The notes: generated by a model not told the origin, from the letters alone. Numbered from the stretch's first letter, positions 1 through 8,411 are shown. The stretch: DNA of 64,000 bases from Enterococcus hirae ATCC 9790 (GCF_000271405.2 NC_018081.1:1650252-1714251), one strand, 5' to 3'. Translations and numbers: made by a program.

Positions 1-1
1 G

Positions 2-190
2 GACGATTCATTGACTGATTTACATGGAATCATTGAAGGAATTGATAGCCCCGAAAAGGAAATTTTGATTTTACATTTTTTTGAAGGCTTTCGTTTAAAA
101 GAAATTGCAGAGATTCTTGATTTGAATGAAAACACCGTCAAAACCAAAATGTATCGTACGTTAAATCAGCTAAGAAAAATCTTACAGTAA
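2..190 (+). CDS. sigV: ECF sigma factor, C-terminal fragment (SigV-like)
   Basis: The reading frame is open from the window edge and ends at a TAA (188-190), giving the last 62 residues. It carries a region 4 helix-turn-helix (KEIAEILDLNENTVKTKMYR), the part of an ECF sigma factor that recognises the -35 element. The start lies outside the window. The next gene, 27 bases downstream, is an RsiV-like anti-sigma factor, which supports SigV. In the known system SigV drives lysozyme-resistance genes after RsiV is cleaved. The family assignment is firm; the SigV name rests on the neighbour. Confidence 0.8.
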   Translation, partial: DDSLTDLHGIIEGIDSPEKEILILHFFEGFRLKEIAEILDLNENTVKTKMYRTLNQLRKILQ

Positions 191-217
191 AAATCACAAT
201 AAAGGAGAGAAAGACGG

Positions 218-1111
218 ATGTATTCAGCTCAGAAGGAACTAGAACAACTGAAACAAGTCTATCAACAACAAGAAATCCCTCATGGTATCAAAAATGAGAT
301 GATCAAGCGCTACTCACTAGAAGAACAAAGGTTTAACCAGCGAGTGAAACGAAAAAAACAAGTGAAAGGACTTATTCTATCTTTTGCTATTATTGCGATG
401 ATGTTCAGCAGTATTTTTTTTAACAATCAAATTCGTAGTTTTGCTGAAGATTTACCCTTGATTGGCCCAGTCGTGAAATTAATTTTAGGGAAAACACTGT
501 CTGATGAAACAATCGAGATCCGAGTGCCGCAAATCAGTACAAAAGATAAAGAAAATAGTCAGACGATTGCTGGACTGAACAAAAAGTACTTTCGTGAAGG
601 ACAAGAAAACTTTGAAAAAGCAAAAGTACAGTACCAAGACTTTAAAACAAATCATTTTCAAGTTACGGGAGATTATCAGAAACTGTTGGATGATCCGCGT
701 TTTTTAGTGATTGAACGAAAGATGACACAAACTGCCGCAGACAGCTATACGGAAAAGCGTTATGATACGATTGATAAAAAAAGCGGAGTAGTCCTATCTT
801 TACCACTTTTATTCAAAGATGATCAGTATCTTTCCGTTTTGACAAATGAAGTCAAAGAGCAAATGCAAAAAAATAGCAAAGAAAACCCTGATCAGTATTA
901 TTGGACAGATGATGATTTTAAAGATGGACTAATCAAAAAAACGCCATTAGTTACTAAAGACACATCTTTTTATATCAATAAAAATCACGAGCTAGTCTTA
1001 GTTTACGATCAATTTTCGATCGCACCTGGCTATATGGGCACACCAACCTTTGTGATACCTAAAGAAGTGACACGTTCACTTTTAGCTTCTCCAGATTACT
1101 TAAATGAGTAA
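218..1111 (+). CDS. rsiV: RsiV-like membrane anti-sigma factor
   Basis: This 297-residue protein has a short basic cytoplasmic part (1-48), one membrane segment at about 49-68, and an extracellular part. The C-terminal half (about 190-290) resembles the DUF3298 domain of RsiV, which binds lysozyme in Bacillus and E. faecalis. The cytoplasmic segment would hold the sigma factor until regulated proteolysis. The RBS AAAGGAG precedes the ATG and the gene follows the sigma factor directly, so the two are probably cotranscribed. The domain call is by pattern memory; an RsiV paralogue for another ECF factor cannot be excluded. Confidence 0.75.
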   Translation: MYSAQKELEQLKQVYQQQEIPHGIKNEMIKRYSLEEQRFNQRVKRKKQVKGLILSFAIIAMMFSSIFFNNQIRSFAEDLPLIGPVVKLILGKTLSDETIEIRVPQISTKDKENSQTIAGLNKKYFREGQENFEKAKVQYQDFKTNHFQVTGDYQKLLDDPRFLVIERKMTQTAADSYTEKRYDTIDKKSGVVLSLPLLFKDDQYLSVLTNEVKEQMQKNSKENPDQYYWTDDDFKDGLIKKTPLVTKDTSFYINKNHELVLVYDQFSIAPGYMGTPTFVIPKEVTRSLLASPDYLNE

Positions 1112-1262
1112 GCTCAAGCTAAAAAATAAATAACTGATCCTTTGCGCTATCATAAGAGTTGATTTGATTTTGGAAAAATACTTCAAATAGTTCAATTATA
1201 CATGGTTATAATATATACAAAATGTCTAGGACAGCCATTGTTGGATAAATAGCTGTTTAAGA

Positions 1263-1512
1263 GAGATTGAGACAAAAGTATTTCGCATCAAGAAATAAGA
1301 AGGAATTTCCGAAAATTGACAAAAAACGCAAACACTGGTTTTTGCTGTTGATTGTTACCTACTTGGTGCTTCACAAATTTTTGGTCAATTTCGACAAATT
1401 TTTTGAAGATGCTACTTTTTTCTCACCGTGAACAAGAGGTCAGCTCTTTGAACATCATTTATTCGTTTTTAGAGATACTAGAAGAGACTGAAGCAAGTTT
1501 TGTTTCAGTCCC
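1263..1512 (+). repeat. MITE-like dispersed repeat, copy A (internally deleted)
   Basis: This 250-base noncoding block begins GAGATTGAGACAAAAG. It matches the reverse complement of 51924-52265 closely over its first 180 bases and again at 1460-1500. Relative to that copy it lacks about 90 internal bases, and its right end is degenerate (GACTGAAGCAAGTTTTG). It carries no transposase and no convincing gene; the 72-codon ORF within it has no RBS and is repeat-derived. It fills most of the gap between rsiV and the GntR gene. Confidence 0.75.
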
Positions 1513-1580
1513 TTTTATTTTAGAGAACTATCCAAATTTCGTCCTAGAATTTTTTGTGCAAATATCGTAAATGATGTGAA

Positions 1581-1604
1581 AGTATATACTTTTTAGTATA
1601 TACT
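1581..1604. promoter_or_regulatory. Paired GntR operator candidate upstream of the GntR gene
   Basis: Two perfect copies of the palindrome AGTATATACT start at 1581 and 1595, so their centres are 14 bases apart. The same spacing recurs at 3796-3819 in front of the hydrolase-PTS unit. GntR/HutC regulators typically bind short palindromes of the GTATATAC type. Position and repetition suggest autoregulation of the gene at 1697. Confidence 0.6.
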
Positions 1605-1696
1605 TATTGTTGGATAAAAATATTTTCTCATTATTGTTGGTTCTGCTAATAAATAAAGCTAGCAGAAAGTTTGGAGAATATTTTAGGAGGAATCTC

Positions 1697-2422
1697 GTGA
1701 AAAAACAACCAAAATTTCAAGAAATTGCGAATGAAATTGAGAAGCGAATCATGGAAGGAATTTACGTTTCTAGTCAAAAATTACCTTCAGAATATGATTT
1801 AGCAGACGAGTTTCAATGTAGTCGTTTAACTGTTCGTAAAGCAATCGAATTATTGATCAGCCAAAATAAGTTGATCAAAGAAAAAAGTAAAGGCACGTAT
1901 GTCATGAAACAACCTAAGATCCAAAGTGGCTCTGGAGGACTGCAAAGCTTTACCGAAACTGCTCGAATCCAAGGGAAAAAGACAAAAACGCAAGTCTTAG
2001 AATGCGAAGTTACTGAACAACTACCAACGAATGTTAAACAAGCTTTTGGTGAATCGATTTCTGAGCCAATCGTTCATTTGAGACGATTACGTTATTTTGA
2101 TGACGAACCAATGACGGTTGAAAATCTTTATATTTTAAAACGTTATCTGGGAGAAGTCTCTCAAGAAGAATTAAGTGGGTCACTCTATCAAGTGATCGAA
2201 AAAAACGTTGAAATTGCTTATTCCCACCAAGAAATCGAAGCAGTGAAAGCGACGGCTGACGTGGCAAAACTCTTGCAAGTAGCTGTGGATGAACCGATGT
2301 TGTTTGTCCATTCAATGACATATTCGCCAGCAGCCAAACCAATCTTATATGACTGCTCGTATTATCGTGCAGATAAATATACATTTAAAAATACGTTGAT
2401 TCGTCAAAAAAGGAGTGAATAA
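1697..2422 (+). CDS. GntR/HutC-family transcriptional regulator
   Basis: This 241-residue regulator has a winged-helix DNA-binding domain (about 1-70; SRLTVRKAIELL recognition region) followed by a UTRA effector domain (about 85-235), the layout of sugar- and amino-sugar-responsive HutC proteins. The GTG at 1697 is chosen because AGGAGG lies 7 bases upstream; an in-frame TTG at 1607 has no RBS and would overlap the operator. It abuts the dipeptidase gene. Palindromes upstream of this gene and of the 3861 gene suggest it controls the whole 1.7-7.1 kb locus. The effector is unknown. Confidence 0.85.
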   Translation: MKKQPKFQEIANEIEKRIMEGIYVSSQKLPSEYDLADEFQCSRLTVRKAIELLISQNKLIKEKSKGTYVMKQPKIQSGSGGLQSFTETARIQGKKTKTQVLECEVTEQLPTNVKQAFGESISEPIVHLRRLRYFDDEPMTVENLYILKRYLGEVSQEELSGSLYQVIEKNVEIAYSHQEIEAVKATADVAKLLQVAVDEPMLFVHSMTYSPAAKPILYDCSYYRADKYTFKNTLIRQKRSE

Positions 2423-2423
2423 A

Positions 2424-3716
2424 TTGAAAAAACGCAAGTCGATGATTGATGAACATTGGGAGGAATTTCTTCAAACAGTTATGAAAGTACCAAGTGTGAA
2501 AGGGGAGCCGGAAGATCATGCTCCGTTTGGGAAAGCACCTCGAGAAGTGTTGGACCTTGTACTTAAAAAAGGAAAAGAAGTAGGGTTTAAGACCAAAGTG
2601 ATTGATGATGCGATCGGGTACGTCCAATGGGGAGAAGATGATGAGGACTATATTGGGATCATTGGTCATTTAGATGTGGTTCCAGCAGGATCGGGATGGG
2701 ATTTTCCACCCTTTGATTTAAGCGAAAAAGATGGACGCTTTTATGGACGAGGGATTTTAGATAATAAAGGGCCGATCATTAGTTGTTTTTATGCTCTGAT
2801 CCTGTTGAAAAAAATGGGAGCGGTTCCTAAAAAAACGATCCGCATTATTTTTGGGACTGACGAAGAAAGTGGGATGTCTGATGTGGCGCATTATTTACAG
2901 GCTGAAGTTCCGCCATCATTTGGTTTTACGCCAGATTGTAAATATCCAGTTGTTTACGGAGAAAGAGGAGTAGTCAACCTAACGATTCATTTCCCATTAG
3001 TTAAAGAAGAAGTTATTCAAATCAGTGATTTTGCAGGGGATCAATATCGAGATCATGTGCCAGACCAGCTGAGTGTGTCGATTAATGCGAAAAAATTTGA
3101 TGTGGAAGGAAAACGTTCTCCAAGTAATGCCCCAGAATTAGGAGAGAATGCGATTACGCTGCTTGCCGAAAAAATCAAAGCAGATTCAGCTGTTCCAGAA
3201 CAAATACGAGCTTATTTTGATTGGATCTGGCAAGCTTTCCACAATAAACATTATGGAGAAGGAATCGAGCTTGCTTTGTCTGATGAAGATTCAGGCAGGT
3301 TGATTCTTACACCTGTGAATTTGCAAAAAAACACTAACGGGTTAGATTTAGAAGTTGCTTTTCGTTACCCTGTTTCAGTCACAGAAGAGGAAGTCGTGAG
3401 TGGGTTGGCTAAACAGTTGCCCGAGAAAGCGACTTTTACAATCAATCGCAGTATTCCAGGGATCTGTCAGAAAAAAGATTCGCCTGAAATCAAAAAACTA
3501 TCTCAAATTTATGGCGAGATTACTGGGAACGACCCTACACCAGTGACGACAACGGGTGCTACTTATGCCAGAAAGATTCCTAATGTATTAGCGTTTGGTC
3601 CCTCTTTTCCAGGGCAAAAAGGGATTGCGCATAACAAAAACGAGTATATGGAAGTAACAGATCTGCGTATGAATTTAGAGATATACCTGCGAAGCATTCA
3701 AGCATTGATCGAATAA
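2424..3716 (+). CDS. M20-family metallodipeptidase (PepV/Sapep type)
   Basis: This 430-residue protein should cleave dipeptides or related amide conjugates with two metal ions. The metal-site motifs are HLDVVPAG (His82, Asp84), the bridging Asp in LDNKGP (about 113) and the EE pair in TDEESG (about 147-148). The lid domain lies near 180-330. TTG at 2424 is taken as the start because AAGGAG (2409-2414) is correctly spaced; a GTG at 2415 would lie inside that RBS. It begins one base after the GntR stop and is followed by a terminator hairpin, so it is probably cotranscribed with the regulator. It is somewhat shorter than lactococcal PepV (about 470). Confidence 0.82.
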   Translation: MKKRKSMIDEHWEEFLQTVMKVPSVKGEPEDHAPFGKAPREVLDLVLKKGKEVGFKTKVIDDAIGYVQWGEDDEDYIGIIGHLDVVPAGSGWDFPPFDLSEKDGRFYGRGILDNKGPIISCFYALILLKKMGAVPKKTIRIIFGTDEESGMSDVAHYLQAEVPPSFGFTPDCKYPVVYGERGVVNLTIHFPLVKEEVIQISDFAGDQYRDHVPDQLSVSINAKKFDVEGKRSPSNAPELGENAITLLAEKIKADSAVPEQIRAYFDWIWQAFHNKHYGEGIELALSDEDSGRLILTPVNLQKNTNGLDLEVAFRYPVSVTEEEVVSGLAKQLPEKATFTINRSIPGICQKKDSPEIKKLSQIYGEITGNDPTPVTTTGATYARKIPNVLAFGPSFPGQKGIAHNKNEYMEVTDLRMNLEIYLRSIQALIE

Positions 3717-3748
3717 ACAGTTATATATTTTTTAAAAAAAGATTATCA

Positions 3749-3795
3749 GAGACTTCTCTTATAAATCAATTAGATTTTAAGAAAAGTCTCTTTTT
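3749..3795 (+). terminator. Rho-independent terminator after the dipeptidase gene
   Basis: The stem is GAGACTTCTCTTA paired with TAAGAAAAGTCTC, followed by five T residues. It separates the GntR-dipeptidase unit from the hydrolase-PTS unit. Confidence 0.75.
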
Positions 3796-3845
3796 AGTAT
3801 AGACATAATAGTATATACTAAATAAAATAGATGTAAGCGCTATAT
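3796..3845 (+). promoter_or_regulatory. Promoter with GntR operator pair and cre-like site
   Basis: The region holds AGTATAGAC at 3796 and a perfect AGTATATACT at 3810-3819, again 14 bases apart. A promoter TAGACA (3800-3805), 17-base spacer, TAAAAT (3823-3828) would place the operator in the spacer. Next comes ATGTAAGCGCTATAT (3831-3845), which matches the CcpA cre consensus except at its last two bases. This predicts specific repression by the GntR protein plus catabolite repression. Confidence 0.55.
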
Positions 3846-3860
3846 ATAGGAGGAGTAAAC

Positions 3861-4808
3861 ATGTGGGGAATTATCGCAACGTGGCGTATGGCACATGATG
3901 GTGTGTTAGCTGCCAAAGAATTATTAGAACAGGAAGGAACATGCGGAGATGCTGTGGAAACGTCAATCAAATGTGTAGAAGACTATCCATTTTATAAATC
4001 AGTTGGCTATGGTGGCTTGCCAAACGAACGAGGCATTGTAGAAATGGATGCGGCTTTTATGGATGGGGATACGTTCAAAATTGGGGCAGTGGCTGGGATC
4101 GTAGATATTGCGAATCCAATATCAGTTGCCAGAAAATTAAGTAATGAAAAATTCAATAGTTTTCGCGTAGGACAAGGAGCCACTGAATATGCAATGCTAG
4201 CAGGATTCGAACGGAAAAACATGCTAACGCCAAGAGCTAAAAAAATTTGGAAAAAACGAGTGGCAGAAGTAGCGAAAACGAATCTAAGCCCCTATGACGG
4301 ACATGATACGGTGGGCGTAGTTTCTTTGGATCAACACACTGGCATGGCTGCAGGAACGTCTAGTTCTGGATTATTTATGAAAAAGCAAGGTCGTGTGGGA
4401 GATTCCCCTTTATCAGGTTCTGGTTTTTACGTCGACAGTCAAATCGGTGGTGCGACAGCAACTGGTCTAGGAGAAGATCTAATGAAAGGCTGTCTAGCTT
4501 ATGAAATTGTTCGCTTGATGGGAGAAGGAGTTACTCCACAAAAAGCCTGTGATCAAGCTGTGTATTCTTTTACTGATTTATTAAAAGAACGGTATGGCAA
4601 AGCAGGTGCTTTTTCATTAGTTGCTATGAATAAAGCAGGTGAATGGGGAGTTGCGACCAATGTCGAATTTACGTTTACTGTTGCAACTGAAAAGGAGCAA
4701 CCAGCTATCTACTTAGCTAATCCAGGAGTTGATCAGACAACGATCATTGAACCAATCACCAAAGAATGGCTGGATGCTTATGAAAAACGCATCAAAGCCC
4801 CAGTTTGA
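3861..4808 (+). CDS. N4-(beta-N-acetylglucosaminyl)-L-asparaginase family Ntn-hydrolase
   Basis: This 315-residue protein has the glycosylasparaginase/isoaspartyl peptidase layout: an N-terminal alpha chain, a self-cleavage site before the HDT threonine (Thr150, followed by VGVVSLD), and a beta chain with a GTSSSG segment at about 166-171. Enzymes of this family split the bond between Asn and GlcNAc, or cleave isoaspartyl peptides. No signal peptide is seen, so it acts in the cytoplasm. It opens a unit with PTS IIB, IIC and a GrdB-like gene, which fits cleavage of an imported glyco-amino acid. Plain asparaginase or isoaspartyl peptidase activity remains possible. Confidence 0.8.
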   Translation: MWGIIATWRMAHDGVLAAKELLEQEGTCGDAVETSIKCVEDYPFYKSVGYGGLPNERGIVEMDAAFMDGDTFKIGAVAGIVDIANPISVARKLSNEKFNSFRVGQGATEYAMLAGFERKNMLTPRAKKIWKKRVAEVAKTNLSPYDGHDTVGVVSLDQHTGMAAGTSSSGLFMKKQGRVGDSPLSGSGFYVDSQIGGATATGLGEDLMKGCLAYEIVRLMGEGVTPQKACDQAVYSFTDLLKERYGKAGAFSLVAMNKAGEWGVATNVEFTFTVATEKEQPAIYLANPGVDQTTIIEPITKEWLDAYEKRIKAPV

Positions 4809-4869
4809 TCCCAGTATCGAAGTCATTTAGCTGATAATCAGCATATGTATATATAAGGAGGAGAAAAAA

Positions 4870-5199
4870 ATGGCAACAAAAAAAATCTATTTATTCTGTG
4901 AAGCAGGTATGTCAACAAGTATTATGGTCAATAAAATGATGGAAGTAGTCACAAAACATCAGATGCCACTAGAAATCCATGCGTTCCCAGCAATCCATGC
5001 AGAGGAAAAAGTTGAACAAGAGAAACCGGTAGCTATCTTATTAGGACCACAAGTTCGTCATTTAAGTGACAAAATGAAAAAAACGTTTGAGCCGTTAGGC
5101 ATTCCTGTAGGCACAATTGCCACAGAAGCATATGGCATGATGGATGGCGAACGTGCGATGAAAGATGTCCTGAAAATGATCAAAGAAAGTAGAAAATGA
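4870..5199 (+). CDS. PTS lactose/cellobiose-family IIB component
   Basis: This 109-residue cytoplasmic phosphocarrier has the family active-site pattern FCEAGMSTS, with Cys10 as the predicted phosphorylation site. It would pass phosphate from a IIA protein to the substrate entering through the IIC encoded next. RBS AAGGAGGAG is strong. No IIA is encoded in this locus, so a IIA from elsewhere must be used. Confidence 0.9.
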   Translation: MATKKIYLFCEAGMSTSIMVNKMMEVVTKHQMPLEIHAFPAIHAEEKVEQEKPVAILLGPQVRHLSDKMKKTFEPLGIPVGTIATEAYGMMDGERAMKDVLKMIKESRK

Positions 5200-5251
5200 G
5201 TTTTTGTAAACGGAAACAGTCGGAGTCAACAAAAAGATCGGGGGAAAAAAG

Positions 5252-6607
5252 ATGCAAAAATTTTTGAATTGGTTAGAAAAAGTTTTGACACCAATGGCAA
5301 AAACGGTTGGAGAAAATAAATATTTGATTGCTATACGAGATGGCTTTTTACTTTCTACACCGTTATTGATCGTGGGGTCATTGTTTCTAGTATTGACCAA
5401 CTTTCCAATACCAAATTGGAATGAATGGATGGCTGGATTTTTAGGGGAAAATTGGGCAGTCATGTTGAATAAGCCTGCCACTGCCAGTTTTGATATTATG
5501 ACGATTTTAGCAGTTGGGGGCATCGGTTATAGTTTAGCAAAGCAATTTAAAGTGGATGCGATGCAAGCAGCAATTATTTCTTTAGTTTCATTCTTTATCG
5601 TAACGCCTTTTACCACATTATTTACGCCAGAAGGTTCGACTGAAGTATTTGAAGTCGGAAGTCTTCCTTTACGTTGGATGGGATCAAGTGGTTTATTTTT
5701 AGGTATGGTAGTTGCTTTAGTAGCGACTCGTATGTTCGTTGCCTTGATTCGTACAGGGTGGACAATCAAAATGCCAGATGGCGTGCCGCCTACTGTTGTT
5801 AAATCGTTTGAAGCATTGATTCCAAGTTTCGTCATCTTAACGTTCTTTATGGTGGCGAATTGGGTAGCGAGTTTAACCACATATGGGAATTTACAAGAAA
5901 TCCTGTTTAAATTCTTACAAACACCATTGTTAAGTTTAGGGAATACCTTAGGTGCTATGATCATTGCGTACTTATTTTTACATTTTTTCTGGTTTTTCGG
6001 AATCAACGGTTCAAGTGTCGTAGGTGCAGTTTTCAATCCAGTTCTTCGTGCTTTATCGATTGAAAATCTAAATGCGTTTAAAGACGGACATGAAATTCCT
6101 AATATCATTACAGGTCAATTTCAAGATATGTTTGCAACATTTGGTGGGGGCGGTTCTACCTTATCATTGATTTTGATTATGATTCTTGTATGTAAAAGTC
6201 AGCGAGTGAAAAAACTTTCACAATTATCGCTTGTACCAGGAATTTTCGGGATCAATGAACCGATCATCTTTGGTTTACCGATCGTATTAAATCCAATCAT
6301 TTTGATCCCATTTGCTTTAGTACCGACGATCAATATCATTATTGCTTATTTTTGTATGGATCTAGGGTTAGTTGCTTACACCAATGGGATTCAACTTCCA
6401 TGGACAACGCCACCGATCATTTCAGGCTTTTTAGTCAGCGGTTGGCAAGCTTCTGTCCTTCAGGGATTACTTATTTTATTAGGAATGGCAGTTTATTATC
6501 CATTCATCAAAGTGTTAGACAATCAATATCTGAAAGAAGAGCTTGAGGCAGAAGAATCAACAGCAGAAGAAATCAATTTTGATGACTTTGATTTTGATAC
6601 CTTATAA
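5252..6607 (+). CDS. PTS lactose/cellobiose-family IIC permease
   Basis: This 451-residue membrane protein has about ten hydrophobic segments and the conserved family motif FGINEPIIFGLPIVLNP near 330-345, which forms part of the substrate site. It should translocate and phosphorylate a beta-linked sugar or a sugar conjugate. It ends in an acidic tail rich in Glu and Asp. It lies 52 bases after the IIB gene and 14 bases before the GrdB-like gene, so the unit is an operon. The substrate cannot be read from sequence; the neighbouring hydrolase suggests a glycosylated amino acid. Confidence 0.9.
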   Translation: MQKFLNWLEKVLTPMAKTVGENKYLIAIRDGFLLSTPLLIVGSLFLVLTNFPIPNWNEWMAGFLGENWAVMLNKPATASFDIMTILAVGGIGYSLAKQFKVDAMQAAIISLVSFFIVTPFTTLFTPEGSTEVFEVGSLPLRWMGSSGLFLGMVVALVATRMFVALIRTGWTIKMPDGVPPTVVKSFEALIPSFVILTFFMVANWVASLTTYGNLQEILFKFLQTPLLSLGNTLGAMIIAYLFLHFFWFFGINGSSVVGAVFNPVLRALSIENLNAFKDGHEIPNIITGQFQDMFATFGGGGSTLSLILIMILVCKSQRVKKLSQLSLVPGIFGINEPIIFGLPIVLNPIILIPFALVPTINIIIAYFCMDLGLVAYTNGIQLPWTTPPIISGFLVSGWQASVLQGLLILLGMAVYYPFIKVLDNQYLKEELEAEESTAEEINFDDFDFDTL

Positions 6608-6621
6608 AAAGGAGTAGGAGC

Positions 6622-7138
6622 ATGAAAAAAATCATTTTGATCTTCAACCATGTGACCGCAGGTATGGGAAGTGACGAACAAGCACAATTACCTCCAGGTG
6701 GAAAAAAACAGCTCTAGGACTGGGAGAAACATTAGCGCCATTGTTTAAAGAAAAAAGGCAGAGATTATTGCTACTTTATACTGCGGTGATCGTTACTATT
6801 CAAGTCATCCAGAAGAAGTCAAACAAAAATTTATCGGATTCGCCAAAAAGTTTGGAGCAGATGCGATATTATGTGGACCAGCTATGCATTATCCTAATTT
6901 TGGAGAGATGGCAGGCGGGTTAGTCGAAGCTTTTAACAAAGAAGGCATTCCTGCTGTCGCTGCAATGTCAGTTGAAAATCCTGCTGTAGCAAAATATCAG
7001 CAAGTGATCCCCATCGTTAAAATGCCAAAAAAAGGTGGGATCGGACTAAATCAATCCTATAAAAATATGGCAACAATCGTGACACAGTTAGCGAAAGGAG
7101 AAGAACGAACTTCCTCAGAACAAGAAATGATCTTTTGA
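6622..7138 (+). pseudogene. Short GrdB-like protein (glycine/betaine reductase B family), two frameshifts as sequenced
   Basis: Read across two one-base losses, the gene encodes about 172 residues resembling the N-terminal part of glycine/sarcosine/betaine reductase component B: GMGSDEQAQLPPGG, LYCGDRYY, CGPAMHYPNFGEM and MSVENPAVAKYQ. The losses are in an A7 run (6702-6708) and an A6 run (6751-6756); adding one A to each restores one continuous frame from ATG 6622 with RBS GGAGTAGGAG. The selenocysteine-containing C-terminal part of true GrdB is absent, so reductase activity is not supported. Its role with a PTS and an asparaginase is unknown. The shifts are probably sequencing errors, because similar ones recur across the window. 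Confidence 0.65.
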
Positions 7139-7205
7139 ATCAAAAGTGAATAAACGGAGCATAATGACTTTTCTTAAGTTGAAAAGCTGTTTCGATAGAT
7201 GACGG

Positions 7206-7245
7206 AAAAAAGCCAATCATTACGTATGTTTTGATTGGCTTTTTG
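7206..7245 (+). terminator. Terminator of the PTS/hydrolase operon
   Basis: AAAAAGCCAATCA pairs with TGATTGGCTTTTT around a 14-base loop. The remaining 7246-7513 gap holds no gene, only a weak cre-like match (TTGTAAGCGATTTAT, 7473-7487) before the next CDS. Confidence 0.85.
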
Positions 7246-7513
7246 TGTGAAGAAGGTTGCAAAGAATAGTTTGCCACAAGCAGGATCAGGGGAGATGAGC
7301 AACACGTAAGGCTTTGATCAATGTTTGGGTAGAAAGATTCAATCAATTAGCTAACTGAATTTCATCGTTTGCCAACTTGCTCCTTCTCTTTATTGATTTA
7401 TTCCTTCTCTTTATTAAAAAGTAGAGTGAAAAATAGACTTGAATCTCAATGGATCGTCCAATAAACTATTTATTGTAAGCGATTTATTCTTAATTGAAGA
7501 AAAGTGGTGATGT

Positions 7514-8125
7514 ATGAACAAAGTAAAGATACTCATGAGCTTGTTTGTTAGCTCTATACTTCTATTGTTGGTTTCTCATCCCCAAGAAATAGCGGCAACT
7601 ACAAGCAAGTCTAATGTAGGAACACATGCAACATTTTCCAAAGTAATGACTTATGATCAAATGATTGAGCAACTCACAAATGATCTTCAGCTTTCATCAA
7701 CAAAAGCAAGGCAAAAACTCGAATCTTCGGACAAGATTGTTCACACAGTTACTCGAAATAGAGCAACCTTTCGTGTACTGTCGCATACTGTGACGGTGAA
7801 TAAGACGTACAAGCCAACGATGCGGTTTTATTGTGAAACGAGTGAAAGTGGTCATTTTAGAGCGATTAAACGAATAGTAGCAATAAATTTGGTTAGAGAA
7901 GACCAGAAAGTGGCAAAAGCCTTTTCCGGAACTGTCTATGTCAACTTAGAAGAAGCCAATCGTATCTATTATATCGTGAATGGTGACTTCTTTAATCAAG
8001 GCACGACTTCATGGAAAAACGGATCAACGAGTGGTGTAGACAGTGCGCTAGATCTAAGGTTTACTACAAAGGATGCCGGGAGCCATTACCAATACAGTTA
8101 TAGTGAACACCGAATCACTTTTTGA
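7514..8125 (+). CDS. Predicted secreted protein, unknown function
   Basis: I do not recognise this 203-residue protein. It starts with a signal peptide (positive MNKVK, hydrophobic core 8-20, likely cleavage near residue 29 after EIAA), and no sortase motif or lipobox follows. The mature part is hydrophilic with many Thr and Ser, and its last third is rich in aromatic residues (YYIVNGDFF, HYQYSYSEH), suggesting a small beta-rich extracellular domain. It is monocistronic, with GTGG before the ATG as a weak RBS and a terminator downstream. A weak cre-like sequence lies about 30 bases upstream of the start. Confidence 0.7.
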   Translation: MNKVKILMSLFVSSILLLLVSHPQEIAATTSKSNVGTHATFSKVMTYDQMIEQLTNDLQLSSTKARQKLESSDKIVHTVTRNRATFRVLSHTVTVNKTYKPTMRFYCETSESGHFRAIKRIVAINLVREDQKVAKAFSGTVYVNLEEANRIYYIVNGDFFNQGTTSWKNGSTSGVDSALDLRFTTKDAGSHYQYSYSEHRITF

Positions 8126-8250
8126 TTTGCAGGCGGGTAAGGAAGTGGACAGCGATCGCTAACCATTGCTGAATAATAGTGAATGGTTAAAGAAAAGTGA
8201 TGGGAGAGATATGGGTGGCTCGTAAAACTTAGTTTACACAAAAAATAACG

Positions 8251-8285
8251 AAAAAAGCTGATCCATACATGCGGATCAGCTTTTT
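8251..8285. terminator. Bidirectional terminator
   Basis: AAAAAAGCTGATCC pairs with GGATCAGCTTTTT. It lies between the secreted-protein gene and the opposing tRNA-Arg gene and has A/T runs on both sides, so it could serve both. Confidence 0.8.
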
Positions 8286-8339
8286 ATCTTTTAAATTTAG
8301 AAAGCAAAACATTCCCAAATATGCTAAGATAGCAATAGA

Positions 8340-8411
8340 CGCGTCCTGAGGGAATCGAACCCCCGTCTCAAGAACCGGAATCTTACGTGATATCCACTAC
8401 ACTAAGGACGC
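8340..8411 (-). tRNA. tRNA-Arg (anticodon CCG)
   Basis: Read on the minus strand, it starts GCGTCCT and ends AGGACGC plus a G discriminator. The anticodon stem-loop is AAGA-TTCCGGT-TCTT, giving anticodon CCG, and the T arm contains GGTTCGATTCC. CCA is not encoded. It is transcribed away from rpoN. Confidence 0.93.

Noticed and set aside
1352..1570. 72-codon ORF between rsiV and the GntR gene
   Set aside because: It lies in the MITE-like repeat, has no RBS and no protein-like composition; the related copy at 52 kb does not preserve the frame.
7473..7487. cre-like TTGTAAGCGATTTAT before the secreted protein gene
   Set aside because: The last two consensus positions mismatch and no promoter could be placed around it; kept only as a remark.
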